From Sialis fuliginosa (Eukaryota > Arthropoda > Insecta > Megaloptera > Sialidae), in NCBI GenBank assembly GCA_961205875.1, contig OY540814.1:1674001-1738000 (forward strand): a stretch of 64,000 nucleotides of DNA, read 5' to 3'. The first letter of the stretch is position 1. Every line of letters starts with the position of its first letter. The notes beneath the pieces are model-generated. The model did not search any database. It worked only from the letters and a program-made list of their open reading frames with translations, and was not told the origin of the DNA. Of the stretch, positions 42,459 through 53,881 are shown in pieces. The position numbers were made by a program, and so were the translations under genes.

Positions 42459-42841
42459 TAGAGTCCAATATTGGGGTATGATCCAGACCTTATTGCAGTT
42501 AAATTTTCTCGATGACCCTGTATACAGACATAATACATTGATATGCGAACAAAAAATATTCAATTAAAGTTTATAAAATAGTTTTGGTAATAAAAAGTAA
42601 TGGTGAATATTAGCGCTAATAGTTGTTTCTTATACGTACGGGTTTCTTACATACATATGTGTCTGAATGTGTATAATGTTTACTAAAGTTTATACACATA
42701 CATTAGTGTACGTACTTGTAGTATTAAAAGACTTTTTACAGACGGTACAAATGGGAATTGCGTATACTTACAAACATTATCATTATTATGTTTAGGTATA
42801 TGAATAGTAGATGTGTAAATGTATTCATATTATTTATATAT
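42459..42841. other. No gene recognised
   Basis: AT-rich, with repeated tacgta and tacatac words; no repeat copy or frame. Confidence 0.35.
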
Positions 42842-43612
42842 AGTATGTACGTTGGTAAGTATCATATCTGTAATATCGATAGATAAAAAACTGTCCTGGT
42901 CGGCACAAGACTTTTTTATACATCATGATACAGAAAAAATTACATAAGTTAACACTTTCTGCTAAGAAATTGAATATAATTAACTAAATTACATTAATTG
43001 TTGTTTGTGTTAATGTTCGAGATATATTTATTTCTATTCTGTGATTTTATTCTTTAAAAAATAATTCGAAAAATTTAAAAATTAAAGAAAATCGATAATT
43101 TCCTAAAAAAATTTTGGGGGAAAAAATGAACAGGACATAAATTATAGATAAAAGCATTTTCTATAACTTTAATCTAAAACATCCATTTCCGGTTTAGTGA
43201 TGGTTTTCAAAAATACATCTAGAGTATACAAGAACCTTAAGTTTGAAATTTCATATCTGTAAGTCTTACCGTTTTGGCTGTAGAACGTTCACAGATACAC
43301 AGACGTCATTGAGATAATGGTCGTACGTGATTTCAATACGTGTAATTCCGTTAAAATCTCGAGTTTGAATTTTTTCATGATCACTATACTTTATTATACA
43401 ATACATTTTATTTATGTATAAAAAAGTAAAAACATATTGGAACAGGCGTATAATTTTTTTTTATTTAACAAAATTAGAGCACTTTTAATAAAACCCTAAA
43501 ATTTGGAAACAAGTCGCTATATTTTCTAAACAATTGAATGTATGAAAAAATTTTTTTACAAAAGTTTCTTACTTTTTTATGATCTTTATAATTATGTACT
43601 TTTGGATATACC
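42842..43612 (-). repeat. Inverted copy of 35,710-35,925, with 540-bp extra segment
   Basis: 42,842-42,890 and 43,430-43,612 together match 35,710-35,925 in reverse (tctgtaatatcgatagataa, ggaacaggcgtataattt, aaacaagtcgctatattttc, cttttttatgatctt). The 540 bases between them have no counterpart there. They include gacgtcattgagataatgg, similar to family I. Either an insertion here or a deletion there. Confidence 0.65.
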
Positions 43613-44235
43613 GTTCCATTTGATTTTGCTGAGAAACGGGCAAGTATCCCTCAAACTACCCCCGAAAGAGGGGTTTTAGAGGGTTGAAAATATTTTCTTG
43701 AAATTCTTTAGGGTCAATATATACAGTAAATCTTTTATCATAAAACTCTATCTTCAATAGTTTGGGTATAAAACATAGTGGACGGGTGGTCTGGAACATC
43801 CGGTATATGTACTATTATGTACATTCAAAAAGTTTATTTAGGTTCTTGTCCAGTTACCTAAACCACTTGATCCTAGAGCTACCAAACTTGGCGTATTAAT
43901 TACGAGTAATACAGACCGAAAGTATACCTATGTGCTTTAAGACAGGGTCTTCATAAGTTCACGAAATTTACAGAATATGCATTAACAAGCGAGTGTAACA
44001 GCATGTTTCAGCTAGACTGCTGTTTAAAATTAAAACAATAACTTGTGTACGTTATAAATAATACTTCTATTATATTGGGGGAGATGGGGAGGATTCATAC
44101 ACTGGGAGCGTTCATACAAATGGATTAATAAGTGTACTATTAAAATATGTGTAACACCAATAGATGATACTGAACAACCGCCACAACATATCAACAGTTT
44201 AAATCTGACCTAACCTCAAATTTATAGATATGATT
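43613..44235. other. No gene recognised
   Basis: Slightly GC-richer around 43,620-43,690 (ctacccccgaaagaggggtt is a short hairpin). Nothing identified. Confidence 0.35.
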
Positions 44236-45017
44236 CATAGACATAGAAAATGGACAGTGCATTCTGTATTAACTCAATGGTGTAACATCTGTTCAAAAAG
44301 GGAGAGAGAGATGCAGTGTAGTTTGGAATATATCTACCTCTTTTTCTAAGAATCTGATTGGTAGCTTACTATAGTTAAGGGTAGTATTTCTGTCAGATAT
44401 ATTTTTGTATATCTATCTTGTGATTTTTGTGTAATAAGTTTTTCATTAGAAAAGTAAATAATATAAATAATAAACATACTATAATGGTTCATATTTCATC
44501 GAGGAAATTTTAAAAAAACCTCAATTGATCTGATAGAAATTTGCAAAATTATGAACGGATATTCCGGGAAAATAACATTTTTGCTATCAAAAATATTAAA
44601 TATATATTAATAAAAAATAGTTTTAAATCAATTCCCATGTGGTTGCTTTGCTACAAAATGATGAGGTGGATTGCTGCACTTACAAACAGCACATACAAGA
44701 TTTACTTAACAAAATTTTAAATATTTTTTTTGATATGGTTATTTAATTATTTTTTAAAATTGGTTAAAAAAATTCGAAACTTATATTATTTAGAAATCAA
44801 TAATTGTTTCTTTTTTTAAATAACATTTTTTTATAACATTAATTATTTTAACCTCTTTATATATATCTATGAATATTTTTAATGTTCGGGGCCAAGAATG
44901 AAATAGTTACACTCCTGTTTTAAAAAGGACAAGTATATTCCAAACCTGTTTCTATCTCTTTCTTTTGACACGACTCTGTTTTCGTGTCAGATGCGTGGTC
45001 CATTCTCTATGTATATG
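44236..45017 (+). mobile_element. Family F DNA transposon, second full copy
   Basis: 782 bp, flanked by ATATGATT (44,228-44,235) and GTATGATT (45,018-45,025), 7 of 8 matching. Same internal order as the copy at 2,677. Its small MVHISSRKF frame closes after nine codons. Confidence 0.8.
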
Positions 45018-45025
45018 GTATGATT

Positions 45026-45649
45026 AATGTCACTGGTCATAAGTACCTACCGTGTGACCGCCATTACACGAGAATGGTGGAAGGTGAAGGAGGAGAAAAA
45101 ATTACAAATAAACGAGACTCGACTGTATTTTATTATGTGAAAACCTCTGATCTTTAGTCTCGATATAATGTGTTTTGTTTATATGTATGTATACTTGAGA
45201 TGTGTAAACATGCGGTACCAAAGAGCAACATCAGTGACGACGACGACAATGTTATATATTTACACACATGTACGCCACTGAATGCATACACAAACTTAAC
45301 ACATTTGTGTTGTAATAACATTAATTATGTAAAACTCATACGGCAAGATTAACTACTGTACCTAGTTGTGTGCCCCCTCTTTCTATAGGTATAAGGAATT
45401 GTGTAGACGCAAATGAAAATAATGACAAATATCAACTGTGTTGTTTTGTGCATGCGTATGCTATGTGTGCAAATGTAAATATACTTCAACAGGATTGGAC
45501 TTACATTGTTCCAGACTAGGGTTTGCAATCCCGCAATGCAGGATCCCGCATGTCTTGAAGATCTGCGGATCCACACTGAAAGTGCAGGATCCATGCGGAA
45601 TTTTTTGAACATTGAATTTGTAGGTCGCGTGCGTTTTGAATACTTGTAA
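45026..45649. other. No gene; possible old hAT end
   Basis: About 45,515-45,605 repeats ggatcc, gcagga and gcgg words (tagggtttgcaatcccgc), like the end of a hAT element, but no partner end is visible. Overlapping 60-87-codon frames have no domains. Confidence 0.35.
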
Positions 45650-46130
45650 AGCGTAAATATGAATAAAAATATCTGCCTTGGGAACCACGGGACTTTCTTA
45701 TACCTAACCTAACCTAACCTAACAGTGAATTGTATACGTGATTCTTTGTTTATTAAAACATTTCTAACAAACTAACAAGAAAGAACAAAATGAATAATTT
45801 TATATTTATATAACAAGTGATTTTTTTAACGTAATAACTGAAAACGGAACCATTTTTCTCTATTTCGCACTGTTTCAGAGTAATTCGAAAAATTAAAAAA
45901 TCGACGTAGGTAAACATCCGTATCCGGTTGAAAGATCGTTTTCAAAAATAGGACGTTTTCTTCCCAGCCAAAAATTAATCTTAAATATAAAATATCACCC
46001 TTCTACGATTTGTCGTATTTGAGTTACAGCGCTTACAGACAGACAGACGGACACACAGACATCATGGCGAAAATAGTCAGAATGGATTCTTACTTATACT
46101 AATGTATATTTCATAACATGGTATAAGAAA
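45650..46130 (-). repeat. Family I repeat, reverse copy
   Basis: From cctgccttgggaaccacgg to tggcgaaaatagtcagaatg, with gatttgtcgtatttgagtt and the gacagacagacggacac run. Corresponds to 60,560-61,130 and 63,560-63,940 in the other orientation. Confidence 0.8.
45703..45722 (-). repeat. Interstitial insect telomere unit (TTAGG)4
   Basis: Exactly four CCTAA units on the plus strand, inside a family I copy directly after gggactttcttata. The other family I copies have gta or cgt at this place instead. Confidence 0.85.
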
Positions 46131-46698
46131 GTAAAAAGGTAACAATTTTGAAAAAAAAATTAAGGTTGAGATGACTGAATATGAAACCAGTGAAATAAAT
46201 TATATCTCTAGTTCACGATTAGTTAAGTGGTTACATACCTCCAGAATTAAAAAAAAACGTTCGAAAAATGTGACCGTACAACCGATTAAAACATGCCAGG
46301 ATTCGCGCGACTCAGGCGACTAAAGAAGCTTGAACAGCCCCCAGATTACAAAAAAAAAAAACATAAAAAATACAAAAATTTAGAAGATGAATGTCAGATT
46401 AAATGAAAGTTAACCACAAAAATTTAATACACAAAATTCGTGTTTTCTCAAAACTATCTTTTTCTATACGATCTACACGATATTTTTTTAACAGTATTGT
46501 CCCTAAAATGCAACCGTAAATAATGATATTTAGTGGTTTAGTTTTACGTGACATACCGTATATACCGGCGCGGTGTAAAAGGTGACCTACGTATAAAACA
46601 AGGGTTAATTTATACGCAACGAAGGAGTTAAAAAAATTGAAATGGATAATCGAACAAAAAGACAAAAGTAGTTAGTAGCATCTTGTCCTTGTACCTAA
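46131..46698. other. No gene recognised
   Basis: An 88-codon minus-strand frame (46,399-46,665) lies in unremarkable AT-rich DNA and shows no domain. Confidence 0.3.
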
Positions 46699-46706
46699 CA
46701 TATTAG

Positions 46707-47223
46707 TAGAGATTGGAAAAATAGTTGTTATTTTAAATGAAATAGTTACTATATAGTTGATTTTTTTTCTGTAAAATAGTTGGTAAATAGTTTTTTTTAA
46801 TCAAAATAGTGAAATAGTTACAAATTTTTTTACAATAATAAATTTTTTTTCGATTTAATCAATAATTAGTGAAATCTGAAATTTTCGAGGAAAACATGTT
46901 GTGGTCGATTCTAGATAGATTTTAGAAGCTTAAAAAAAGGAAAAACAAATAAATATGTAAAAACACAACATAAATATCTATACAAATATCTGTATAATAG
47001 ACAAAATGTATTTCTAAAAATATATAAAACTACAAAATTTTTAACGTTGGATAAAAAAAAGGCAAATAGTTTTAAAATAGTTGAAAAGGTAAAATAGTTG
47101 CAAATAGTTGATTTCAAATTGGGTTCAATCAAACCAGTTTTCTGAAATCGATGGAGATATGTAATAAAAACTACAATAGTTACATTTTTCGCAATAGTTG
47201 AAAAACTATTTTTCCAATCTCTA
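46707..47223 (+). mobile_element. Family D hAT MITE, best-preserved copy
   Basis: 517 bp with inverted ends TAGAGATTGGAAAAATAGTT and AACTATTTTTCCAATCTCTA. Perfect 8-bp duplication CATATTAG at 46,699-46,706 and 47,224-47,231. TAGAG fits the hAT end consensus. The interior is dominated by aaatagttg words and has no transposase frame. Confidence 0.9.
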
Positions 47224-47439
47224 CATATTAGACAACCTCCTATTTACAGGTGTATTTTATGGATTTTACATCGGTCTATACTGTACGTGTTACGTTTACG
47301 TATCATATGTTACCACTATGAAACTATTTTTCATTAGTTAATTGTCATGTTAACTAATTAATAGTAACTTTAAGCATGAATAACAAAATTTTAATCAATT
47401 ATTAATTAAATCCAGCTGACAAGAAATTTATTTATAAAA

Positions 47440-47880
47440 AAAAAAAAAATTTTACACATACATAACTAAATTGTGAGAAAAAAAATTATTATTGCTAAAA
47501 AATATTTAAAAAAAAAATATGGCGTACTGAAATGTAATGATTTGTTTTTATTACATATTTTTTCATATACATATGTAAGCATATGAAGTACTAATATTAT
47601 TATTTTCATTATATTTGTATGTTCTACATATGTTCGAAATAGTGTTTTAAAAATATTTTAATTTATGTCATTTATAACAATAAAATACTTCTTTTGTTTT
47701 TATATCTGACAGATGAATTCAGAATAAAATTGTTTCTTATTATCAAAACAAATATTAATTTTTTGGCTAATATTCTAAAATAACAGTCAATAATAGGAAA
47801 TAAGGTTTTAAACAAAAGTATTTTTATGTCATAGCTTGAGAAAAATCTTTTCCTGCAAAAATTATGTAAAAAAGTAAATG
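47440..47880 (+). repeat. Copy of element L interior
   Basis: Matches about 29,680-30,050 (tgaaatgtaatgatttg, tatgaagtactaatatta, acaataaaatacttctt, ttttggctaa). The TTAA-flanked ends were not seen here. Confidence 0.7.
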
Positions 47881-47937
47881 TAATGTGATACAAAATTATA
47901 TATGAAAAATGTAAGCTAAACTGTTAATTTATGAACT

Positions 47938-48144
47938 TTGTATACTGAATTTTTGCTTTTTAAAATAGAATATCTACTAGTTACCTTGGTAACAAGAAGA
48001 GATACCAGAATTTTTTCGCATATTCTGAAAAATGTGTTACGTGAGGCTTATCCCCATTCGCAATTGGATGACTCGAATTTACTTACATTGTGGTGGTTTA
48101 TTTTTCTCAAAACAAAGAAAATATCAGTAGGTGTTTTTGTTTGA
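47938..48144 (+). other. Unrecognised 68-codon frame
   Basis: From about codon 20 the composition becomes protein-like: VTRRDTRIFSHILKNVLRE, AYPHSQLDDSNLLTLWWF, IFLKTKKISVG. No domain was recognised and no splice junction is obvious. Lies just left of a family E copy. Confidence 0.25.
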
Positions 48145-48194
48145 ATCCATATTCAAATAGCGATACAAATATTGTTGCTACATGTTATCATATA

Positions 48195-48697
48195 AGGTAC
48201 TGGCATCAGTTATGGCCGCTATAAGACCAAGGTTTACTGTTTTTATGATTGTCGGGCTTCTTTTTTGTAATTACTTATCATGAACTCATGTTACTAATAA
48301 AACAAGTAACTCTTTATTTAATCAATTTAATCACCAATGTCCGCAAATATAGTTTGTTTTTTTAATTATACCGTTTTATTTTGTTTATGTTTTTTTTCCC
48401 AGTAATGGATAAAGTAAAACCAGTAATGAGCACGCAGTGATGGACACTTGCTAATGATTACAAAATGATAAGTACAAAGACACAATAGATATAAAAGAAA
48501 GTATTGTCAAATTTGAAACAATGTAAAGAAGTTGCTATGATAATATAATAATTAATAAATAAATTATACTAATAATTAGTTTAAATGTCGACCATTTTGA
48601 CACCTATTGGCCGATTTTCATCAAATCACACTGTAAGATAGTTAAATGGTAGTAATCAAATATCAACAAATATTTCTAACTCAGTACATTTGCACCT
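48195..48697 (-). mobile_element. Family E transposon, full-length reverse copy
   Basis: Starts aggtactggcatcagtta after TA (48,193-48,194) and ends tgcacct before TA (48,698-48,699). Interior order complete. Confidence 0.85.
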
Positions 48698-49214
48698 TAA
48701 CACGTGATTTCGTTTTACTTCTGCCGTCTGTCATGATTTAAACAATGGAAGTTATGTAAATATCTTTGCCCGCCATCTCTCCACTATCCCCTATTATATG
48801 TATACTACATACATATGTGTAATTTCTGAATCAAACGAAATTTCATCTTAAACATTTAATATGGTTCAGTGAATAAATTGTGTTTAATATGTTTATAAAT
48901 TACAGTGTATGTTACCTTTACACGCCAGAAATTTACGAAATTACTTATTCGTTAATAAGCAATGAAGTAAACTTAATTTCTATCTATAGTCTGTTTATTT
49001 AAGATTGCAATGGTGAGCGTGGATTAGACGGTACGATTCACACAGGCACTATTCTCGCATTAGGCTGGCCCACAGAATAGTAAGAAGCGATAGTCAACGT
49101 TAAAAAACTAGCAATGGTTTTTACCAGGCGCGTATATAGCCTAACTTCTCGGAGGGGATCACACAGAAAAAAGCATTAACATTTAGAATATATGTATATT
49201 AGCATATATGTATA
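48698..49214. other. No gene recognised
   Basis: Mixed composition; ends in a TATATG-rich patch just before the Helitron start. Confidence 0.35.
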
Positions 49215-49589
49215 TCCATACTAATATTATAAATGCGAAAGTATTTCTGTCTGTCTGTGTCTGTTTGTTACTTTTTCACGGCTAAACCGCTGAACCGATC
49301 TTGATGAAATTTGGCAGAGAGATAGCTTGCATCCCGAGGACGGACATGGGCTACTTTATATCTCGAAAATTCAACCCCTAATGAATTGCAAGGGGGTGGA
49401 ATTTTTTTTTTTTTTTAGTTATTAATTAATATTTTACCCCCGTTACTTATGAAGGGTTGTAAGTGGTTTTTATTCGATCCGGCGGGAAAAATACTACGGG
49501 GGCGGGGAGACCTCTATCTCGCATAGGAGTCGAGATATTTACGATTTTGTATAATGAAAGAAAACTAAAAATAAGAACATTTTTATATT

Positions 49590-49800
49590 TTACTCCCTGT
49601 CACATATGAAGGGTTGTAATTGGTTACATTGGATGTGGCGGGAAGAATACTACGGAAGAGAGGTTATTAGGGGGATACAACAACCCCTTAAATTACATAG
49701 GAGTCGAGACTTATATCATAAATGCGAAAGTGTATCTCTCAGTCTGTCTATTTGTTACCTGTTTACGGCTAAACCGCTTTACCGATCTTGATGAAATATG
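49590..49800 (+). repeat. Duplicated Helitron 5' section
   Basis: Repeats sequence from 49,213-49,546: tatgaagggttgtaa, ggcgggaa.aatactacgg, ataggagtcgaga, then ataaatgcgaaagtgtatc and taaaccgctttaccgatcttg. Confidence 0.7.
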
Positions 49801-50400
49801 GAACAGTAAGCTGTAAAAAAATTGTTAGCTTTTTTTCTTCACATATCACTATAATAATTTCTTCAATGGAAACAAGTAACTTCATATATGTTTCTTTTCT
49901 TGTAAAGCAATATGTAAAAACATAAAAATGAATTTTTTTTATTCAATACTTGTAAAGTATTTTCAACAATTTCGAAAAAGCTTTTAGCAAGGAAGAAATA
50001 TGAGACACATGTGAATACATTAAGTGAATTTAATATAATAAAATGTACCTATGTGTTGTAAAACGTACTTATTGTATCTTGTATTTAATATTATAAAGAT
50101 TTTGTATAAAACGTCAAATTGTCAAAGTTGTATATTAATTTATAAATATGAAAATTTTGTAGAAAAATCTGTGACAAATTATATCTGCGCTAATTATTTA
50201 TTCTGTAACGTCGTCCGTTTGGTACAAAACTCTTTTGTCCAGATTAAAAATGACTTCTGATGACTGATTATTATCTACTAAAGTTTTTCTTCGTCGGACA
50301 TCAGTGTCGTATCCTGACCAGAATAATTTAACGTAACTGACTTGTGCGCATTTATATATCTTTCTCTTTTCCATTTGCTCATCTCTCTCTTACACACAAC

Positions 50401-50642
50401 TAGGGTGACCAGATTCTAATTTTGGTAAACCCTGAAATTTAAATGAAGACCACTTTTTTTAATCTTATCTTTTTTATTTTTATTTTATTATTCTTTTCAT
50501 AAAATTTGTTACCATAATCTGCAATGTTATGTCCCTTACTCCATTTTTGACGACCTTTTTTTTTAGTCATTTTTTGCAAAACTCGAAGAAATTGCACCCA
50601 AACCTTGAGACTCTGGGTCAAAACCGGAGACCTGGTCACCCT
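50401..50642. mobile_element. hAT-type MITE, TAGGGTGACCAG ends
   Basis: 242 bp; inverted ends TAGGGTGACCAG and CTGGTCACCCTA. The flanks CACACAAC (50,393-50,400) and TGCACAAC (50,643-50,650) match at 6 of 8 positions. No frame of its own; the 85-codon minus-strand frame across it is a by-product. Confidence 0.75.
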
Positions 50643-50652
50643 ATGCACAACC

Positions 50653-51165
50653 CAAGGTATATAAAGGCAAGGTAGTCTCAACAATTCCTTGACCAATCAG
50701 CGGCCGCGCGGGAATTGACGTCACTTGGGGGATATATTCAAATTCTATAAATGTATAATAGAATATCAATTACAAAAAATTCTTGTTTTCGTATTTTTTG
50801 ATATTTCAACAACACATACAATCAAATAAGTACAAATTCGACATAGTAAAATCATAAAGAGCTGTCAGAATCACAGAACGTATTGCCAATTTAAGAATAG
50901 TAAAAATGACGCTTCCCGAATAGACCAAATTGTCTGTGACAGCTTTTTTTATGATTTTGCAATGTCGAATTTGTACTTCTTTGATTGTATGTGTTGTTGA
51001 AATATCAAAAAATACGAAAACAAGAATAAATAAAGGAATTTTTTGTAATTGATATTCTATTATACATTTATAGCATTTGAATACATCCCCCAGATGACGT
51101 CAATTCCCGCTCCAACACTGATTGGTTAAGGAATTGTTGAGACTACCTTGTCTTTATATACCTTG
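50653..51165. mobile_element. Foldback MITE with 225-bp arms
   Basis: 513 bp. The left arm from CAAGGTATATAAAGG and the right arm ending CTTTATATACCTTG are inverted copies for about 225 bases each, with a spacer of about 60. Each arm carries ccaatcag, tgacgtca and tatataaag words. GCACAAC flanks it on both sides (50,645-50,651 and 51,167-51,173), part of the same target used by the previous MITE. CAAGG fits a hAT end. Confidence 0.8.
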
Positions 51166-51277
51166 CGCACAACCGTTGTAAACTTATTTGTATGCATGCG
51201 CTATTCATTCATATTTTTCTTATACATATACTCATCGCTCTCTCATACATATGCACACTCTACATCTTGAAAGCCTG

Positions 51278-52336
51278 CAGGGCGTCGAACCGGAACTGAA
51301 CCGAAAATCGGAAAAACGTTATTTTTTGCCGGAATGAAAACCGGAACCGAACTGAAAAAATAGTATCGTTTTTTTCGGTACATGTTAAAATACGCGCGTT
51401 AACATGATCTTACTCCCCACTTCAGTTGTTCAGGGCTATCATAAAAGTACCATAAAATGTTTTAAATTATGGTAGAAAATAAAGGACCCCGCAGTTTTTG
51501 ATAGGGAAATGGCTTTCAGTCAATCTCTTTGAAACCAACTGGAAAATATTCTCTAAATCATCCCGATTAAAAGTCTCAATGGTCGCAACCGCCTAAGTTC
51601 CCGAGGTCTCGCGCAAAGAGCTGTTTTGTACCTAATAATGCAATAAAAAAATCGATCGTACAGGACATTTTGAACAAAGAAATTAATTTTTATGTATCGT
51701 TTTGTTTATTTAATTTCTAGATTTTTATGTTGTTAAAGTTTGCAAGTTCTAGCAAATTATTTTATGGATTATAATAAAGTTGTTATAAAACAAGTTAAGG
51801 TATGTGTAGTGCCGTCAGCGCCAGCTACTAGCGATAGTATTAAAAATATTAAATTGTAATATAAAAACAATAGAAAATTAGTTGTCACAAAAATATAACT
51901 TTGATTTGTAACACATGAGATACCTTATATAAATGTAACTATTTTAAAAATATGCTTCTTGTCTAGCCTGACAACTTTTGTATTTAAAGTTTTCTTCCAT
52001 TTGTTATAATAAATTTTAATTGCATTATTAGGTACAAAACAGCTCTTTGCGCGAGACCTCGTGAACTTAGGCGGTTGCGACCATTGAGACTTTTAATCGG
52101 GATGATTTAGAGAATATTTTCCAGTTGGTTTCAAAGAGATTGACTGAAAACCATTTCTCTATCAAAAACTGCGGGGTCCTTTTTAATACAAATAAAAAAA
52201 TGTTTAAATTAATCACTCGGAGCTGTACCGAAAACCGGAAAACCCGTTATTTTTTTCGGAACGAAAACCGGAACCGAACCGATATATATTTTTTTTACTC
52301 AAACCGAAACGAAAAAAATAACGGTTCGAAGCCCTG
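51278..52336. mobile_element. hAT element Q with inverted-repeat element inside
   Basis: Inverted ends CAGGGCGTCGAACCG and CGGTTCGAAGCCCTG (one base extra in one). 8-bp flanks AAAGCCTG (51,270-51,277) and AAAACCTG (52,337-52,344), 7 of 8 matching. The subterminal parts are rich in accggaac and accgaaa words. Element P occupies the middle. Confidence 0.8.
51481..52182. mobile_element. Element P, 155-bp inverted repeats
   Basis: 702 bp; the arms 51,481-51,640 and about 52,025-52,182 are inverted copies of each other (aaaggaccccgcagtttttg, atcatcccgattaaaagtc, cctcgcgcaaagagctg-like wording). Arms are GC-richer than the spacer. No target duplication identified. Confidence 0.8.
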
Positions 52337-52411
52337 AAAACCTGTCGTATTTTAATATTTTTTAAATCCTAAACAATAATTCCGTAGTCCACGCGAGCGA
52401 AGCCCAGCTAG

Positions 52412-52802
52412 TTTAATATATATATTTGTTATTGATACGCTACTGAACAACAGACAATAACATTCGGACGCTGGTGGTGGTAGATCTCGCGACGACAACG
52501 TTTCTTCAAAGTTTGTAGTTTTCAATTAGTTAACGCCACAAGCAGCAGCGCGCTCCGAGTTGATTAGCCGCACGCTCATTAATTACTCAATTCATAAACA
52601 TGTCTATGGCGTGGACAAAACGAAAATATACACAATTATACGCAAAAACTTTTAAGTAGATTTCTTCTCGAAATTATTTTTCCTGAGTGGCTATCTATTT
52701 TCGCTATTCAAAGAAAATGGTTTGAAAATTTTGTGTAATTTAATTATATATTTATTTGAGTGGGAATTAAACTTATTGAATTTAACATGTTTATTTCGGA
52801 AA
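52412..52802. other. GC-richer single-copy patch
   Basis: About 52,480-52,610 is GC-richer than its flanks (ggtggtggtagatctcgcg, agcagcagcgcgctccg) and has no copy here. It may be regulatory or exonic. No frame was recognised. Confidence 0.3.
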
Positions 52803-52804
52803 TA

Positions 52805-53879
52805 TACAGGGTGTTCCGGCTTAGGATACAGATATTTTAAGAGCTGATTCTTTGGCTTATTGTGAGTAAAAAATTGTACGGGAAGGTGGGGTCTATCTTC
52901 AACACCCTCTGAGCTACAGGATGTTTAAAAACTTCCTTCAGAGTAGTATTTACAAACAAGGATTATCTCATAACTTCCAAAGTAACTAGAGTAACCACAA
53001 TGAGTCAGTTTCATAGATAATTAACTAACGTATTTTTCAGTATTAGAGTTATTGCTAGCCATGTTTCCAGTTCAAAGTTATTGCTCATCAAAGTCAAAAA
53101 ATATGTTTATTTTTTTGAAAATTTTTATGAAAATGACATTTTTCCCCAAAAATGCCTATAATATGTGGTCTTTTTTTATCATTATTTTGGTGTATCATTA
53201 TGTTATTTACAAATTCACCTCACAAAGTTTGGACCTGGGTCTTACAGTTTTCCAGTTGCTACCTACCATATTAAATGATGTTTATAATTACAAAATTAGT
53301 TTTAAAATTATGTAAATAAACATTAACAATTAAAATTATGTAATTATAGACAAAACAAAATTATGCCTGTTTTATTTAATAGGGTAAGTAGCAACATAGC
53401 CACTTTGGGGATTATTTAAATAAATTTATAACTGGAAAACTGTAAGACCCAGGTCCAAATTTTGTTAGGTGAATTTGTAAATAACATTATGATACCCCAA
53501 AATAATGATAAAAAATACCACATATTATAGGTACTTTTGGGGGAAAATGTCATTTTCATAAAAATTTTCAAAAAAATAAATGTATTTTTTGACTTTGATG
53601 AGCAATAACTTTGAACTGGAAACATGGCTAGCAATAAACTGAAAAATACGTTAGTTAATTACCTATGAAACTGACTCATTGTGGTTACTCTAGTTACGTT
53701 ACTTTGGAAGTTATGAGATAATCTTTGTTTGTAAATACTACTCTGAAGGAAGTTTTTAAACACCCTGTAGCTCAGAGGGTGTTGAAGATAGACCCCACCT
53801 TCCCGTACAATTTTTTACTCACAATGAACCAAAGAATCAGCTCTTAAAATATCTATATCCCAAACCGGACCATCCTGTA
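52805..53879. mobile_element. Family J long-inverted-repeat element
   Basis: 1,075 bp, almost entirely two inverted arms of about 460-500 bases. Starts TACAGGGTGTTCCGG and ends CCGGACCATCCTGTA, between TA dinucleotides (52,803-52,804 and 53,880-53,881). Mirrored frames in the two arms both begin MLAMFPVQSYCSSKSKN, which is why they look like two genes; they are one repeat read twice. TA targets suggest Tc1/mariner. Confidence 0.8.
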
Positions 53880-53881
53880 TA

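Larger units (their letters stand above)
49215..52411 (+). mobile_element. Non-autonomous Helitron with nested insertions
   Basis: The 5' end reads A then TCCATACTAATATTATAAAT (49,215 on), the standard start of many arthropod Helitrons. The 3' end reads cacgcgagcgaagcccag then CTAG then T (52,408-52,412). A|TC...CTAG|T is the Helitron insertion rule. The 5' module (gtctgtctgtgtctg, taaaccgctgaaccgatc) is duplicated at 49,716-49,800. The terminal hairpin has lost part of one arm compared with the end at 24,809. Nested inside are two MITEs, a hAT element and an inverted-repeat element. No Rep/helicase frame. Whether the two ends were one element is inferred. Confidence 0.6.

Noticed and set aside
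45703-45722. Window near a chromosome end
   Set aside because: Only four telomere units are present, embedded in a dispersed repeat; a true telomere would have long arrays.
53052-53634. Two apparently homologous genes starting MLAMFPVQSYCSSKSKN
   Set aside because: They are the two inverted arms of one long-inverted-repeat element.
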